A stretch of 64,000 nt of DNA from Paraburkholderia bannensis (GTDB lineage: Bacteria; Pseudomonadota; Gammaproteobacteria; Burkholderiales; Burkholderiaceae). A program made the translations under genes and the position numbers. Each line of letters begins with the position of its first letter. Position 1 is the first letter of the stretch. The DNA lies in NCBI RefSeq assembly GCF_014200455.1, contig NZ_JACHBW010000003.1, positions 124,001 through 188,000 of the forward strand. The letters run 5' to 3'. This document shows, in pieces, positions 63,100-64,000 of this stretch. A model generated the notes under the pieces. The model was not told the DNA's origin. It worked only from the letters and a program-made list of their open reading frames with translations, and made no database searches.

Positions 63100-63972
63100 T
63101 TGGTGCAGCTCCCCGATTCACATTCCGTCCACGCCGCTCATTCCCCGGACGCCCACGAACCGCTGCGTGGCGGTTTCACTTCCACGCGCTTCGTGCTGGT
63201 CGAGCCGAGCCATCCCGGCAACGTCGGCGCGGCGGCGCGCGCGATCAAGACCATGGGTTTTTCCCGCCTGGTGCTGGTCGCGCCGCGCGTGCCGCAGGTC
63301 CAGCTCGATCCCGAAGCGATCGCCATGGCCAGCGGCGCCGACGACGTGCTCGCTGCCGTCCACGTCGTCCCGACCCTCGCCGACGCGCTGGCAGGCACGC
63401 AATGGTCGCTGGCGCTCACGGCGCGCACGCGCGAATACGGGCCGCCGCCCGCCGCGCCGCGCCATGCGGTGCAGGACGCCTGCCGCCAGGTCGCGGCGCA
63501 CGGCGAAATCGCGCTGGTGTTCGGCAACGAGCGCACGGGGCTCTCGAATGAGGATGTCGAGCGTTGCAGCGCGCTTGCGCATATTCCGGCCAATCCGGCC
63601 TATAGCTCGCTCAATCTTGCCCAGGCGGTGCAGGTGCTCGCGTACGAGTTGCGCATGGCGTATCTCGACGACAGCGGTGCGGGTACGGCTCTGCCTGCGG
63701 CCGGTGCCGCCGGTGCCGCCGATGCTGCTCTGCGGGGCGCGCCCGGCACGGCCACGCCGCTTGCCACCAGCGACGACATCGAGCGCATGTACGTGCACCT
63801 CGAAAACGCGCTGATCGCGCTCGATTTTCTCGATCCGGCCAATCCGAAGAAGCTGATGTCGCGTCTGCGGCGGCTCTTTGCGCGCTCGGGGCTCGAACGC
63901 GAGGAAGTCAATATCGTGCGCGGCATCGCCAAACACATCCTGATGCTCAAGGGCTCGGATAGCGGCAAATAG
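63100..63972 (+). CDS. trmJ: tRNA (cytidine/uridine-2'-O-)-methyltransferase TrmJ
   Basis: TrmJ adds a 2'-O-methyl group at position 32 of the anticodon loop of several tRNAs. The 290-residue SPOUT enzyme has VEPSHPGNVGAAARAIKTMGF, LVFGNERTGLSNED and the knot segment PANPAYSSLNLAQAVQVL. An Ala/Gly-rich linker (about 190-225) joins the C-terminal helical domain. The start is TTG at 63100 or GTG at 63103, both weakly marked. It ends 28 bases before the right edge of the window. Confidence 0.92.
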   Translation: MVQLPDSHSVHAAHSPDAHEPLRGGFTSTRFVLVEPSHPGNVGAAARAIKTMGFSRLVLVAPRVPQVQLDPEAIAMASGADDVLAAVHVVPTLADALAGTQWSLALTARTREYGPPPAAPRHAVQDACRQVAAHGEIALVFGNERTGLSNEDVERCSALAHIPANPAYSSLNLAQAVQVLAYELRMAYLDDSGAGTALPAAGAAGAADAALRGAPGTATPLATSDDIERMYVHLENALIALDFLDPANPKKLMSRLRRLFARSGLEREEVNIVRGIAKHILMLKGSDSGK

Positions 63973-64000
63973 GCGGCGAGGCCACGCAGCGTCCAACCTT

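Overview
The window is a stretch of ordinary, densely packed chromosomal core genome from a high-GC betaproteobacterium. Protein sequences and gene order (rpfE-like/recJ/prfB, pyrG-kdsA-eno-ftsB, dapA-bamC, ndk-rlmN-rodZ-ispG-hisS-yfgM-bamB-der-hfq-hflX-hflK-hflC-hisZ-purA, suhB/trmJ) point to Burkholderiaceae, most likely Burkholderia sensu lato (Paraburkholderia or Caballeronia type). The species cannot be fixed from the sequence alone. I see no insertion sequence, prophage, integrase, CRISPR array, rRNA or tRNA gene, and no block of foreign composition.

Layout. 1-3.3 kb (minus): start of prfB with its programmed +1 frameshift, recJ and an RpfE-like gene. 3.7-10.1 kb (plus): lolC-lolD lipoprotein-release transporter, tatD, comEC and an alpha/beta hydrolase. 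10.2-15.0 kb (plus): pyrG-kdsA, eno, ftsB. 15.0-17.1 kb (minus): a small lipoprotein, hslO (Hsp33) and a gamma-carbonic-anhydrase-like gene. 17.2-26.5 kb (plus): DUF455 ferritin-like protein, a second hydrolase, a PHP phosphatase, yciO, a site-2 protease, trpS, a methyltransferase, dapA, bamC and an MBL-fold hydrolase. 26.6-27.3 kb (minus): a BI-1/YccA membrane protein. 27.6-47.2 kb (plus): the long ndk-to-kup housekeeping run, joining nucleotide balance, tRNA/rRNA modification, isoprenoid synthesis, outer-membrane assembly, ribosome assembly, RNA chaperoning, FtsH control and purine/histidine synthesis. 47.3-49.7 kb (minus): tex. 49.9-53.5 kb (plus): a secreted coiled-coil protein, a DUF465 gene and a DinG/YoaA helicase. 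53.7-63.97 kb: a repeat-built lipoprotein, a JmjC/cupin oxygenase divergent from slyD, a phosphoesterase-like pseudoenzyme, mutS, lplT and suhB (minus), then trmJ (plus).

Several genes serve the cell envelope together: lolC/lolD deliver lipoproteins, bamB and bamC are lipoproteins of the outer-membrane assembly machine, kdsA makes Kdo, lplT recycles lysophospholipids, and rodZ and ftsB shape and divide the cell. A second theme is translation quality: prfB, trpS, hisS, rlmN, trmJ, der, hflX, yciO and the ribosomal oxygenase.

I did not find a convincing undescribed system. The best leads are a calcineurin-like protein that has lost its metal-binding signature residues, a secreted coiled-coil protein with duplicated segments and a poly-Gln tail, a linker insertion in the DinG-type helicase, TANAAT hexamers lying almost on top of start codons, and a few repeats or palindromes in otherwise empty intergenic regions. 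Most promoter calls rest on a TANAAT-like -10 only, because -35 boxes are poor here.
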